From Acanthosepion pharaonis (lineage: Eukaryota; Mollusca; Cephalopoda; Sepiida; Sepiidae), in assembly GCA_903632075.3 (NCBI GenBank), contig CAHIKZ030001202.1, positions 1,731,001 to 1,795,000 of the forward strand: a stretch of 64,000 nucleotides of DNA, read 5' to 3'. This document shows, piece after piece, positions 45,241 through 56,789 of this stretch (position 1 is its first letter; each line of letters begins with the position of its first letter). The position numbers and the translations under genes are program-made. A model generated the notes under the pieces. The model made no database searches and was not told the origin of the DNA. It worked only from the letters and a program-made list of their open reading frames with translations.

Positions 45241-45615
45241 TAGACTAGCGCTCTATAAAAAAAATCTCTAAATTTCCCCAAGGCTACTGGGGTAATAACT
45301 TGGATTAGGAACACAGGCAGAAAATGTGGGGTCATCTACACGAAACATAGGGTGCCCTTCCGGAGATCAGTATGATAGAGTTGGGAACTCCGGGACTGAA
45401 AAACTACAAAGGTATTGTGCCGGGAGGGTCCAAGTAATCCTCCATCCTTCATTATATAGGGCTTTAAAACTGACTTATGCCTCGAACGTCGGCGGCATTG
45501 TCATGGAAGGTCGCATGACGACAGAGATGGGAACAGGGAGCCTAGGACAATCCATCGGGGTCCTTTAGTCCGCAGATTTCCGTTCAATCTGTGACTAGGG
45601 GAATCAGCTTGAAAA

Positions 45616-46990
45616 ATGTCTCTCAAGATAGCTAGCTTGAATGCGAGTGGCTTGAGGGATCAGAATAAGGCCACCCGCCCGCCTTATGATCTCCTTCGAC
45701 GTAGATGTAGCTGCGATCCTGGAAAGTTTGCTTGCGAGGTTAATGCTCGTGTGCTGTCTAGCGACGATATTGTCTATTCAGCATCCGTGGACCAGCCGGC
45801 CAAAGGTATTTCTTTGCTGGTTAAACGTACCCTGGATGCGAAGATGGACCTTGTCCATGTTGACGCGGGAGGTGCGGGGCGGGCCGATATTGTCGTGAAC
45901 AGTATTTCGTTTCGGGTCGTTGCGGTTTATGCGCCGAACGATCAAGGGGAGCGTCGTGTATCGTTTTACGACAGTTGGGGCCGTTCCTGGTTGATTCTTT
46001 CGCGCTTAGTAGGAGACTGTAATGCCATCCTGGACCCCAAGATAGACAGCGGGCGGGGAGCTAGCGTAGATCTAGTGGAAAATAATTGGGTGATAGTAGC
46101 GAGGTTGATGCGATCGGCGAGTTTGGTCTCATCGATAGATACCGGGTCGATGACCCTGGGCGGGAGATGTGGACGTGAACTCGCAAGTGGCCATTTACCC
46201 AGATAGCCAGTTACCTGGATAGGATGTTAGTGAGAAGGGCCTATATAGACTAGCTAGTTTGTCCTTCTTTCCACTGGTTAGGCTATTAGGACCATAGACT
46301 CATCTGTGCCAGGGTAGCGTTAGATGCTAGGCGTATAATGGCTGGGCACTGGAAGTTCAATCTGTCTGTACTGGACAGGTGGGATTTTCAGCAACAGCTA
46401 ATTAGACTAGCGCAGCGGGAACTAGTGGGAGTGGTTATTCGGAGTAGTTGGTGGGAGAGGCTTAAGGATAGGATTATGTCCTTCACCACAGAACATAGAC
46501 AGCGGATCGCAGTAGATAAGGCTAAAAAGGTTAAGGTTTATCTTAGGCAGAGTCTGGGAGGCTCCATAGAGATAGGTTTTGCTAGGCAGGCTCCGGAGAG
46601 CGCGGTTAGCGAGCGCTATCAGGGTCAGGTAGTTAGACATAGGTTAAACAAGATGTCTACCAAAACCGTGAACATGGGCGCACAATTGCGCAAGGAAGTG
46701 ATCCGTCGAGGTTCCGAATGTTACATTCACACGCATTCTAATCATTGTCCTCAGGTACGCCCTTTTTGGGACTATGTCGGCGAGTTGACGGCTCGTATTG
46801 GTCCTGATCATCTTGTACTTATCGATCTCGCATGCGCGTGCGACAATTTGTCCCCTCCGTATTCTCTGGTTAAATGGTGTTTCTGTATTTGCTATCCGTG
46901 GAAAGAATAGTAATCTGGCTGACGCGAAAGGAGGGAGCTTTGCGACAGGAACACTATTCTCGTCAGACTCTGATCGGATACTTTAAGCAT
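45616..46990 (+). pseudogene. Tx1-like LINE, ORF2 endonuclease and linker, RT missing
   Basis: A start MSLKIASLNASGLRDQNK matches the APE-type endonuclease opening (SLN--GL). The AAILE block sits in another frame (45686), so there are frameshifts near 45690-45740. VVAVYAPND and LVGDCNAILDPKIDS give the later endonuclease blocks (GDxN). 46338-46910 is an open linker: WKFNLSVLDRWDF, RLKDRIMSF, RYQGQVVRHRL. The element stops near 47020, before any reverse-transcriptase motif, so it cannot copy itself. The style matches the Tx1 group of L1-related LINEs. Confidence 0.7.
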
Positions 46991-47024
46991 CAGCAGAAGG
47001 TGAAGACATATCAAGAAATATAGT

Positions 47025-47686
47025 TTTAAGGAGCTCGATGCTCAATATCAGACATAGAGGGTATGTAAATATAAAAGTGAACATAGAAGTCAACACTATG
47101 AGGCAAAATATACAAAAATAAATAAATAAAAATAGATAAATAAGAAAAAACAAGTAAAATAAATTAATCCAAATAAATAAATTAACAAACCGCTCCCGCC
47201 AAAATAACCGTTAGAATAAAGAAAAATAAAATAAATAAGCAAAAGCAAGTAAAAAAAATCAATCCAAATAAATAAATAAAGTAATAAACAAGTTAAAAAA
47301 ACTGCCCCCGCCAAAGTTAGAATAGATTACGGCAATCAATCCAAAAATTGGACGAAAAAATAACCTTAATTACCTTCCCAGACCAAAACAAACTGTTAAA
47401 TGAACGATCTAAGCTAATTTCAAAATTTTTTACTATGTTGCTAAAATATCAAAAACCAAAAAGAATATATAAAATAAAAATAAAAATAAATAAAAAAATA
47501 AGTAAAATAAATTAACCCAAATAAATAAACTACTCCCGCCAAAATAAACGTCAGAATGGACTACTCACAAGGCCCCCCACTGACACGTATATGTAAATAG
47601 TCGTAGACAAACCTAACACACGTGGCCAGACTATTGCGTCTAAAAGGAAACAGCCTGTCGCCTCTGATTGATGACTTCAATGTTCG

Positions 47687-47690
<4 letters not shown>
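47025..47690. repeat. TLR element with inverted ends and internal tandem repeats
   Basis: The left end (47025-47100, plus) carries the TLR signature. The right end (47560-47690) carries it inverted ('ttgcgtctaaaaggaaacag', 'gacttcaatgttcg') and ends at a TA tract. Between are three imperfect repeats of about 100 bp containing 'cccgccaaaat(a/-)a' and 'aaataaattaa(t/c)cc' (near 47160-47215, 47265-47315 and 47490-47545). No coding capacity, probably a non-autonomous DNA element. Confidence 0.6.

Positions 47691-47725
<35 letters not shown>
47689..47725. repeat. (TA)n microsatellite
   Basis: TA tract at the right edge of the TLR element. Confidence 0.95.
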
Positions 47726-47729
<4 letters not shown>

Positions 47730-47884
47730 GGCCTGATCAAATTAAGCAACATCGAGCCTGTAGATAGGTGATCGCTTAAGAATACCAGGTACTGTAATCT
47801 TGGATGCGTGGATTGCATAATGGATAACAGCTGGAAACGAGAACAAGTTTCTTGCATTCCCTTACGGACAGATACCCTTAAATA

Positions 47885-48060
47885 CACACATATTCACTTA
47901 TACCCAAATACATCTCTTCTCACAACCGTTGGCTATGAATAAATAGCAGGGTAGACAAGACCCTACAGCTTTGAGTGGAAACCAGTTTAGGAATGGAAAC
48001 CTCGGCTCTCCGTTTTCCAATTCTGAGCTGTTATCCATGACACCGTCTGCACATCGAAGT
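47885..48060 (-). repeat. SINE family B-related, minus copy
   Basis: The minus strand reads GACGGTGTCATGGATAACAG, then CAGAATTGG, GGAGAGCCGAGG, the family B head with changes, and a body with TAGGGTCTTG. The copy is diverged. Confidence 0.5.
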
Positions 48061-48577
48061 TTACATTCACAAAAGTTCATCGGGGTTGACGTTGCCTAAT
48101 TTCAATGATCTTTCAAGACCTGGTGTTTCAACATGATATGGCCGTAAACCGAGAACAGAGAAGGAATGAATCTAAGTAAGACTATGAATGAAAGTGAAAT
48201 ATATTGGTCAAAATTCACAATTCTACGAAAGACCTCAAAAGAGAAATTGTGAAAGTCAACAAGGAACGAATCCTCATGTGAAAATGATCTTTCCTAGTTT
48301 CTAATTGCTTTCAGCCTCTTTGCACTTCCTCACTTTCTTTTACTCCGTAAAAGAAATGGCATAAGAGACGGTGGTCACTTTGAGCTTGGCTCGGCGCTGT
48401 GACCGTAGAGTTCAAATCCAAAGAAAGGTTACGAAGCACAGGTCATGAGAAATGAGGTCATAGAATAATGGGTCAAGAGACACTATCATTGGTGATTCTA
48501 CTTGGCGGAAAACGGGTCTTGCCTCGTTTTCAACTTCAAGTGAATTACATCCGGTCAGTCATACACTTACCCACTAA

Positions 48578-48602
48578 TAATAATAATAATAATAATAATA
48601 AT
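48578..48602. repeat. (AAT)n microsatellite
   Basis: Eight trinucleotides. Confidence 0.9.
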
Positions 48603-48699
48603 TCTTTTTCTCTCTCCTTCATCTCCCGTGACCTGCTGTTAGAATCTGATTGGTTAGTAAGAAACACCAACTTCTCCAGCATGGCACTTTTTCCTCATA

Positions 48700-49240
48700 G
48701 AAAGTGCTAGAAAACTCGTATTCTATCACTAATGCTTACGTTAATTCATGAACATTGATAATTCTTTCTTTTGAACTTTCTATACTAAATCGATTATCAA
48801 CACATTAACATTATGCATATAATAGCCGTGTCCTCTCAGTAACATTTACAGTAAATTCTCACAGATTACAATTCATTTCTTCCTGATTTAAAAAAAATGT
48901 AATTCATCAATTTATTTATTGATTTTATATTTTCTTCAAGATATTTATATCTCATATAAAATTTATTAGGTTTAGATTACCAGATTTTATTTCTTCTTTT
49001 GAGCCGTGTTGTGTTTTTTACGTTGCTTTAGAGGAATTTTTTTTGTTTTGTTATTTTTTTGCATTTAAAAACGACCTCTAATCTTTTGATGAGGAGTTTA
49101 TATCTTAGATAATTTCAATTTGTCTTATTAAAGTTGTTGGATTTATTATAAAAACATCAGTTTGAAGTTATGCAGATTCAAATAATATTAGTTTAAAGCA
49201 TCTGAAATCTTATAAAAAAATGTTTTTCTTTTTTCCGTAA
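48700..49240. other. Unassigned AT-rich sequence
   Basis: No coding or repeat signal was recognised. Confidence 0.35.
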
Positions 49241-49244
49241 TATA

Positions 49245-50092
49245 CAGGGCGTGATGATTAAATTGTCGCCATATTATATTTTTAATTTAGAGAATGGGAG
49301 TTGTTTGTCTTATGATTTTGTTGATGGCACATTATAGTAGGGTCAGTTGGGCACCGTCTGTGAGAAAAAGACCGCCATGACTAAATTCACTTCACCAGAA
49401 ATTTGGAAATGGCATGCTGTACTACTTGGCATTCGCGCCCGAAGCTCCAATACAAAAATTTCAGAATGTTTGGGTGTCAATTTGAGGACATTGCAGAGGA
49501 TTAGGAAAGAGTTGGATGAGTCTAATGGTGATTACGAAGGTGTGATGCCGCCATTCATTTTCCCACATGGCCTCAGACTCAACACGGAGGCCTACATCAA
49601 GTGCCTTGAGGAGGTAGTCCTGCCCTGAGTGAAGAGCGTGGCTGCTCGAAGGCACTATGTCTGACAACAGGACTCTGCATCATGCCACACATGCAGGAGA
49701 ACCAAGCCATGGATGTCAGACAATTTCTGCAACCACATTACCCCCTTACATCTGACTACCGAACGCCCAAGACGGCAATCCCCTTGATTATTATTCGTGA
49801 AGCGCATATGAGCGAGAGACCAAGAAAACTCCTTGTAACACCAAAGATGAACTAAAGGTAAAGATTATGGCAGAATACACCAACTTAAACAAGGAGACCG
49901 TCCAGAAGAGTTGCAGGAGATTCCGAAGTTGTCTGGAGACCGTGGTTGAAGCCAATAACGATTTGTAAATATACGCTTTAGTATTTCAAGATATTTTTGT
50001 GCAATTTTTGGTCAATATATCTGTTAAAATGAGATGTCAGTGCTATTTTCATTTTACCGTAATTTAGGCGACAATTTATTAATTCCATCCTG
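49245..50092 (+). mobile_element. Tc1/mariner-superfamily transposon, 848 bp
   Basis: Both ends are flanked by TA. The termini CAGGGCGTGATGATTAAATT and, inverted, CAGGATGGAATTAATAAATT match in about 20 of 26 positions, ending in GTCGCC. It encodes an HTH start (MTKFTSPEIWKWHAVLLGIR, ISECLGVNLRTLQRIRKELD, 49377-49520), then a decayed DDE region (QQDSASCH near 49665, then shifted text like NTKDELK and KIMAEYTNLNKETVQKSC) to 49965. Catalytic residues after the first Asp are obscured by frameshifts. A shorter minus-strand relative is at 11310-11905. Confidence 0.8.
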
Positions 50093-50099
50093 TATGTTG

Positions 50100-51080
50100 A
50101 AACATCGGCAATGGAAAAGATCTAAGAAATTCTAAAAATCAGAAAATGACAAAATTATTGAGTGAGGGAATGTCCACATTGGCGAGATCATAGGAGCTTC
50201 GAGGAGATCATCAAAAATAAAGAGTGTTGTTGAAAATATAAGTAAGTTGCGAACTCAAGGTAAAGTAAAATGCTTTAAGAACTTGTCCCCTCGAGGGGAG
50301 CATAAACAAAAGCGACTTATAGCTAAAACAACCACATTTGATAAGTAATCAGGTCTTTGAACAAGAAGGACAAAGGTTCAGATTAATTGGCAGAATGGTG
50401 TATAGCCAAGTTTCTCTCAGTAAAACAATTGGATTAAAGTTTTACTATTGTTCCAAAACACATAAAAATTGACTTTTCTAAATTAATTTTCACGGACGGA
50501 CAATCGATAGATCTGATGGATGGGCAAAAGGTTGAATTTGTATCCGATACAGATGTGTCTAGGGCTAAAAGAATGCACCAGAGAGAAGGTGGCTATGTGA
50601 TGATATGGACTGGAATGATCTATGAAACTATTACTGGACCATACAAAGGGCTTAACTGAATATAGTGCTAACTATTGAGATTTAATGGGCAAGACTTTCT
50701 TTTAATGGTGCAAATCCCAGACTGACAGTTTCATAGTGATGTGTTTATTTGTGCACGACAATGCTCCTTCTCATGTATCTAAAGTTACCCGCGATTTTTG
50801 GAGCGTAAACGGTTTACAGGAGATAAGAGAATCAAATTGCCGCTATCAAATCCCAATCTGAATCCGATCGAAAATCTGTGATCAATAATGAAGATGAAAT
50901 TATATGAACTTAGTAAACAAAATGATAGAAAAGCAGAAATGTGGTAATCGATAAAAACCACCATGTCGGAAATTGAACCTGCCGAAGTAAAAAAAAAAAC
51001 AACAAAACAAAAAAAAGCAACATTATCAGTGGATAATAGATTGCTGGCTGTTATTGAGAAGAAGGGTCATTATATTAAGA
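50100..51080 (+). pseudogene. Tc1 transposase remnant
   Basis: Shifted plus-strand frames contain HDNAPSHVSKVTRDFW (50757-50805, second Asp of the DDE triad), IENL-like text in IRSKICDQ near 50865-50885, and DNRLLAVIEKKGHYIK at the end (51020-51070). This is the tail of classic Tc1 transposases. It lies end to end with the previous transposon and is crossed by many stops. Confidence 0.75.
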
Positions 51081-51084
51081 TATA

Positions 51085-51295
51085 AATACTTGCATTATTT
51101 ACATTATTCGGACTGTTATCCTAATCTTCATTGCCATATTCACAACGTTTCGGCCATTATACACCCCGACCTTCTTCAGGTGATTTGAATTTCAAGCCGA
51201 AACCTTTATTTCATCCACCGGGGTATATTGTTAACAGTCTGAATAATGTAAATAATGCAAGTTATCATAATACATCATCTCAGAGATATAGACAG
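51085..51295 (-). mobile_element. Composite SINE-like repeat (family P), inverted tails
   Basis: The minus copy has GTTTC (51148-51152) ... TCTTCAG (51173-51179), then a body piece, then directly a plus-oriented tail (51240-51295). As in the copy at 41900, the two tails face outward. Confidence 0.6.
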
Positions 51296-51493
51296 TTAAG
51301 ATGTAAATGCTTTACAGACTTATCATATAGGATTGTTGTTTGCTCTATTAGAGGTTTTGATGAATTGTTGATGATTTTATTCCTTTGTTTTTTTTTTAAG
51401 TAAAATTGATTTTCTAGTTTTCAATAACTTCTGACTACAGTTTTCATAAAAAATCTAATAACTTTAATAAAACGTTTTGAAACTACTTCGGAA

Positions 51494-51602
51494 TTTAAAT
51501 CAAGCATTGTTTCGACGTCTAAATCAAGCTTTGTTTTGACTTCTAAATCAAGCTTTGTTTTGACGTCTAAATCAAGCTTTGTTTCGACGTCTAAATTAAT
51601 CG
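51494..51602 (+). repeat. 24-bp minisatellite
   Basis: About four tandem copies of a unit near GACGTCTAAATCAAGCTTTG plus TTTT, with few changes. Purpose unknown. Confidence 0.85.
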
Positions 51603-51877
51603 CTTAAAATTTGACAAATATTTTTCAAAGCAAATTCGTGTTATTGGGGTTTATGTAATTTGCACAACTTCAGACGGACTGTCGAATGTTTTCTTTTTTT
51701 TCTGAAATAAAAAAAATGATTTGATATTTAATGTGACTGACGAGCTGTGCTTGTATCAAAAATTATTATTTAAAACGAATCACGAAGAAACGTAAGCACA
51801 ACTGCCAGTCTTGGTTGTCACCGCAGAATTAAACGGACAGACCCAACCGCATTTCATCTTGAATCTTATCTTTTTAC

Positions 51878-52175
51878 GGTGGAGTAGTGGATAGCAGCTC
51901 GGATTGAGGAATCGGAGGGCCGAGTTCGAATTCCGGTTGAATCCATTACATTCACTTACATGCTAATAGCCTTGGGAAAGGTATGAATCCTTTTCTTCTT
52001 ACACCAGCAATGGGTAAATTGCAGGACGGATTGGGTTCTATAGCCTTAGATGGCAACTCGTCTAGCGCAGAAAGAAATGGCAACCTACCGCGGGAAAATC
52101 TGCCTCGTCAGTCATGTATGGAAAGATACATGATCGCCTAAGCGCGTATCACGTATGGCACAAAATTGAATGAAC
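51878..52175 (+). mobile_element. tRNA-derived SINE family B
   Basis: The head begins 'acggtggagtagtggatagc' and has B box GTTCGAATTCC. The body and 3' end are as in 4384 and 17788, closing with 'gcgcgtatcacgtatggcac'. Confidence 0.75.
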
Positions 52176-52286
52176 CGCGTCTACTTTACATTGGGCGCTT
52201 TTTTTAAAAAAATACCATCTCTACGTGATAGGAATTGTGTTGCTATCACACATAATTCTTGTGTTATTATCAGTTAGCATTGTTTT

Positions 52287-52418
<132 letters not shown>

Positions 52419-52639
52419 TGGAATTGAGTCACTGTCGGTCACTGGGCGTGTTTCTAAAAAAACACGCTAAAATCCACGACGGCTTAATGGTTCGAATCTC
52501 CGACTGACACCAATTCAGTCGGGTTTCGATTCTAGCTAGAGGCAACCGGATGTCTTGCCACACTGATGAGCTGCGAAACAGTCTGTCTGTGGATGACGTT
52601 ATATATGTATATAAGCAAGTTTGGGTGAATAACCTAGAC

Positions 52640-52825
52640 ATATTGTCTATGTTCGGTTGAATAACCTAGATATATTGTGTATTTTTATTTTAATCCTCTC
52701 AAATTCTTAGTGTTGTTGCAAAACTATGGCATTTTTCTTATTCAGTTTTGTAACAGCAATAAGAAATTTATGAGAGGATTAAAATAAAATAAATAAACAT
52801 AATATGTCTAAATTATTCGATCAAT
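52640..52825. repeat. Palindrome with 75-bp arms
   Basis: The left arm has 'tttattttaatcctctcaaa' (52684), the right arm 'atgagaggattaaaataaaa' (52770). The arms also share the outer 'tagatatattgtgta'/'tataatatgtctaaa'-type text. The loop is about 35 bp. A TA tract follows at 52849. Confidence 0.7.
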
Positions 52826-52845
52826 CATGCTTGAAGGAAGATATG

Positions 52846-52848
<3 letters not shown>

Positions 52849-52891
<43 letters not shown>
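52849..52891. repeat. (TA)n microsatellite
   Basis: TA tract between the palindrome and a SINE family A piece. Confidence 0.95.
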
Positions 52892-52892
<1 letters not shown>

Positions 52893-52894
<2 letters not shown>

Positions 52895-53078
52895 ATAGTA
52901 CGTCAGGCTATATAACGATTTGATTCCTATCGCATATAGTCTGATGTACTATACCATTTGGCTACATAGGACATTCAGGCCGGTAAATGTTGTTAATACT
53001 GTTTATTATAAACAAAGCATTTACAAATATATTTGTATCTATAAAAATAACGTATAAACAGAAAATATATTAAAATAA

Positions 53079-53080
<2 letters not shown>
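52893..53080 (+). mobile_element. SINE family A, rearranged copy
   Basis: A small head palindrome ('tatagtacgtcaggctata'/'tatagtctgatgtactata') replaces the normal head and is followed by 'ggctacataggacattcagg' and the plus-oriented tail. The head is minus, the tail plus, as at 27764. Confidence 0.6.

Positions 53081-53082
<2 letters not shown>

Positions 53083-53130
<48 letters not shown>
53083..53130. repeat. (TA)n microsatellite
   Basis: TA tract. Confidence 0.95.
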
Positions 53131-53132
<2 letters not shown>

Positions 53133-53239
53133 GTATTTAGGCTGCATTTTTCATTAATGCATGTTTCATTAAATAATATAAGCAAGTATTGTCGATTTAT
53201 TTTATGTAAATTGTTTTCATATCGTCTGATAAGTTTAAG

Positions 53240-53345
53240 AAAATGACAATATTGATACATATTTTTTAATCCTATCTAAGCTTTCGGCTTACATAGGCCA
53301 TTATCAAAGATGACAATGACATTACAATATATTAAGCAATACACC
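53240..53345 (-). repeat. Repeat with TTGATAATGG...GCCGAAAGC motif
   Basis: Minus-strand TTTGATAATGGCCTATGTAA, then GCCGAAAGCTTAGATAGG. Layout as at 24440 and 42940. Confidence 0.5.
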
Positions 53346-53889
53346 GACAAAACTGATAACGGTCTGTTTTTGTTTATATGGAAGATTTCCAAGCAACGAC
53401 AAACTCGTGCATATTAGACGCTGGAAGCGAAAATCGCACCGAAGCGTCTTATATGTACGAGTTATGACACGATATTTGCTGAGTGTGTCTGGAAATTGAA
53501 AGAAAAAAAAATAACCGATGTCAAGACGTAAGGTGTTCTATAATGAAAAATTGAAATCAGGGCGAACTCGAAACTGCAGTTGTAGATTGTGCCTAGAGAA
53601 AAATTGACTCTCGTAACAGATCCGGATAGAAAACAACTGGCAAATAAACGATCAGAAATTGTATCAGGCAAATGTAGACATATAAAGAAATATATCCTTG
53701 GCATTTACAAACATGGATGAAAATAATTTTACCCACCCATTCCCCTTCAGTAAATCTTTCCGGTTAGAAAGCAATTACGAAGCGCTAGAAAACTAAATTT
53801 ATTCCAACACCTAACAGTAGAAACCTAGCTAGTGATTAAGGTTATACATTTTCACATTTTGTAAGTATATATATATATATATTTTATAT

Positions 53890-54450
53890 ATATTTGTTTA
53901 TACGTTCTTTTATAGATACAAATATTTAAGTAAATGCTATGTTTATAATAAACAGTATTACCAACATTTACCGGCCTGAATGTCGAAAAATTATCATAGA
54001 AAATATTCGTCCTCCTACAGGAATCGAACCTGTATCCAATACTGAACCGTCATTTAGTCTGACGTGACTTAACCTTGTGGGCCACAGAGGAGCATTCGGT
54101 TAGCAAGGTGGACAATTCTTTTTTTAAGACATTTTTTAATGTTCATACGTTCTTTTTATAGATATGAATGAATGAGAAAGTCATGGAAAATTGTGTTTAA
54201 AAACAGTATAATCGACGTTGCTAACCGAACGCTCCTCTGTGGCCCAACCGGTTATGGCACGTCGGGCTATATGACTGTTTCCGTATAGGATACAGGTTCG
54301 AATCCTGTCGGAAGACACATTTTTTATGAGAATTTCTCGGACATTCAGGCCGGTAAATGTTGTTAATACTGTTTATTATAAACAGAGCATTTACTTAAAT
54401 ATTTGTATCTATAAAAAGAATATATAAACATAAAAAATGTCTTTAAACAT
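53890..54450. mobile_element. Head-to-head inverted pair of SINE family A
   Basis: The minus copy (53900-54095; reverse tail, then reverse head with GGAATCGAACC) and the plus copy (54228-54450; head with GGTTCGAATCC, then tail) face each other. The complementarity goes past the SINEs ('cggttagcaa' at 54097 and 'ttgctaaccg' at 54217), so the arms are about 200 bp with a loop of about 110 bp. The 5' acceptor-like GTCCTCT pairs with 3' GGAGGAC, supporting descent from a tRNA. Confidence 0.75.
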
Positions 54451-54585
54451 TTTTCGGACTTTCCATTTCATAATATATAATATATTTAATAAATATATAT
54501 ATATTAATATGAATTATAATATATATAATTTATATATAAATATATTTAATATATTTTCTGTTTATACGTTATTTTATATACATAC

Positions 54586-54589
<4 letters not shown>

Positions 54590-54656
<67 letters not shown>
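54590..54656. repeat. (TA)n microsatellite
   Basis: TA tract. Confidence 0.95.
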
Positions 54657-54657
<1 letters not shown>

Positions 54658-54679
54658 GAGAAACTCATATACACAGTTT

Positions 54680-55070
54680 TATATACCGTATTGGGAAATT
54701 AATGAAGACTGGAAAGTATTTAGTCAGAACTATATCGAAAAGAATGAAATACTTAATACAAAACAAAATAATATGCTAAAACTTGAAAGAGGAAATTACT
54801 TTATCACCTGTAATGATTGCCAGAAGTAATAGATAAGCGAAACCTTGAGTAATTTAAATAAAAGATTATAAGGACATAAAACGGATCTTTTAGAAGACAA
54901 CACATTAAATACAGTAGTTGCTCACCATAAAGAGACTGGCCATAATTTTCTTTTTATAAAAAATGCTGCTCTAAGTAAAAGAGAAAGCAATTTACTAAGG
55001 CTAAAGTGGATGGAAATTACATTTGACCTTTCTTCACTGAATTTGAATACAATGTAAGATATGAAATAAC
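54680..55070 (+). pseudogene. PLE GIY-YIG endonuclease remnant
   Basis: EILNTKQNNMLKLERGNYFI then TCNDCQK and a stop where the YIGET block is expected (frameshifted ISETL), HKTDLLEDNTLNTVVAHHKE, TGHNFLFIKNAALSKRESNL. The first 16 residues and H-x-x-TGHNF match the minus-strand copy at 29180-29475, so both come from the same PLE family. Catalytic residues are disrupted. Confidence 0.65.
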
Positions 55071-55238
55071 AAAAGTGACAAAACAGAAAAGAAAATATAA
55101 AATCCGTTAGATCATATACACAAATAGTTATAAAGAATTGAATTCATAAGTTTGAAATTTCAGCATCCCTTCTAATTCATGTGCAAATGCAGTTACATCA
55201 ATATAAACAAAACGTTCTTATTAATGTTCCCAATACAT

Positions 55239-55249
55239 ACATACATACA

Positions 55250-55315
<66 letters not shown>
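55239..55315. repeat. (CATA)n-(TA)n microsatellite
   Basis: Short CATA run, then TA. Confidence 0.95.
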
Positions 55316-55317
<2 letters not shown>

Positions 55318-55364
55318 TATACGTCATTTTTATAGATAGAACCAGGCGCTTTCTTTGTAGATAA

Positions 55365-55560
55365 ATGTTGTACCACGTCAGGCTATATGATGGTTCTGTG
55401 TAGAAATCAGGTTTGATTCCTGTCAGAGGACACATATTTTCTATGAAAATTTCTCGGACATTGAGGCTGGTAAATGTTGTTAATACTGTTTATTATAAAC
55501 AGAGGATTTACTTAAATAATTGTATCTATAAACATAAGGTATAAATAGAAAATATATTAA
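55365..55560 (+). mobile_element. SINE family A, 5'-truncated copy
   Basis: 'taccacgtcaggctatatga', B box GGTTTGATTCC (one change), then the tail with 'gtaaatgttgttaatactg' and 'aataattgtatctataaaca'. Confidence 0.65.
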
Positions 55561-55631
55561 AATTTATATTAAATATAGATAGTTTTGATAGATTATATTA
55601 AAATATAAAATGTATATAATTTACCCATCCA

Positions 55632-55904
<273 letters not shown>

Positions 55905-55905
<1 letters not shown>

Positions 55906-56545
55906 GATGGCCGAGAGAGAAGGGAGGCTACTGTAAAAGAACAAGAATTAAGAAGACAGTAGATAGCGATAGACATTTAAATTTTTGAAGATCAAAATTG
56001 ACTGGGAAGAACAGGAGAAAATTCCACAAGCAATAAGTGTAATAGAGGAAACTGTTAAGCATAGAACTTACGGTTACATCTAACCAATTCAACTGTAAAA
56101 ACATGAGATTTTGCTCCCAATCTCACACTTCGCTTAAATTCATAAATTCTAGGTACCATAGAAGAATGTTCATCACGACGATTACCATGAAAATATTGAT
56201 AGAAAAGCACAGGGAAGATGCGATAACGCCGTGGGAAAGTGACTAAGTCCGAGATGCTAGTTTAGGATCAATAATATTGCAGATTCTTTATTAAGAATCT
56301 CTAAATTTATATCATGAGAACCAAATCAGATGTGGCAGTCGTATTCACAGCAAGAACGAATACTTATAGATATGGAATATAGATTCTTAGCTAGCTTTCT
56401 CAGCAACTGACCTAGCAACTGATTCAAGTCTTTCCACTTCATGTCAACCAATAACGTTAAGCCCGAGAAGGAGGTTAGCATCAGCCATACTAATGGAAGG
56501 CAGATGTGGGCCTCTCAGATGGTTAATAGACAGCAGTTTAGTTTT
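55905..56545 (-). pseudogene. Jockey/CR1-like LINE, 3' portion
   Basis: Matches the 1745 and 8885 copies at the nucleotide level ('gacagtagatagcgat', 'ggttacatctaaccaattca'). At its 5' side the minus strand reads SKTKLLSINHLRGPHLPSIS and MADANL, as in the 9626 copy, joined to a TA tract at 56555. Confidence 0.65.
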
Positions 56546-56552
56546 TGAGGCG

Positions 56553-56554
<2 letters not shown>

Positions 56555-56588
<34 letters not shown>

Positions 56589-56729
56589 AAAATTGTGCTG
56601 TGGGAAAAATATAAAATTCTCAGCATCCCTCTGTTGTGCGCATGCGTAGTCCTACCAACATAAGAAATTTAGTCCGATGGAGTTCTTATGTTCTACGCGT
56701 CACAAGTAAACTTTTTCCACTTTGCCATA

Positions 56730-56780
<51 letters not shown>
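56555..56780. repeat. Two (TA)n tracts
   Basis: TA at 56555-56587 and 56733-56780, separated by unassigned sequence. Confidence 0.9.
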
Positions 56781-56782
<2 letters not shown>

Positions 56783-56789
56783 TGAACAT

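Noticed and set aside
51494..51602. CRISPR-like array
   Set aside because: Units are directly tandem with no spacers, and the sequence is animal nuclear DNA.
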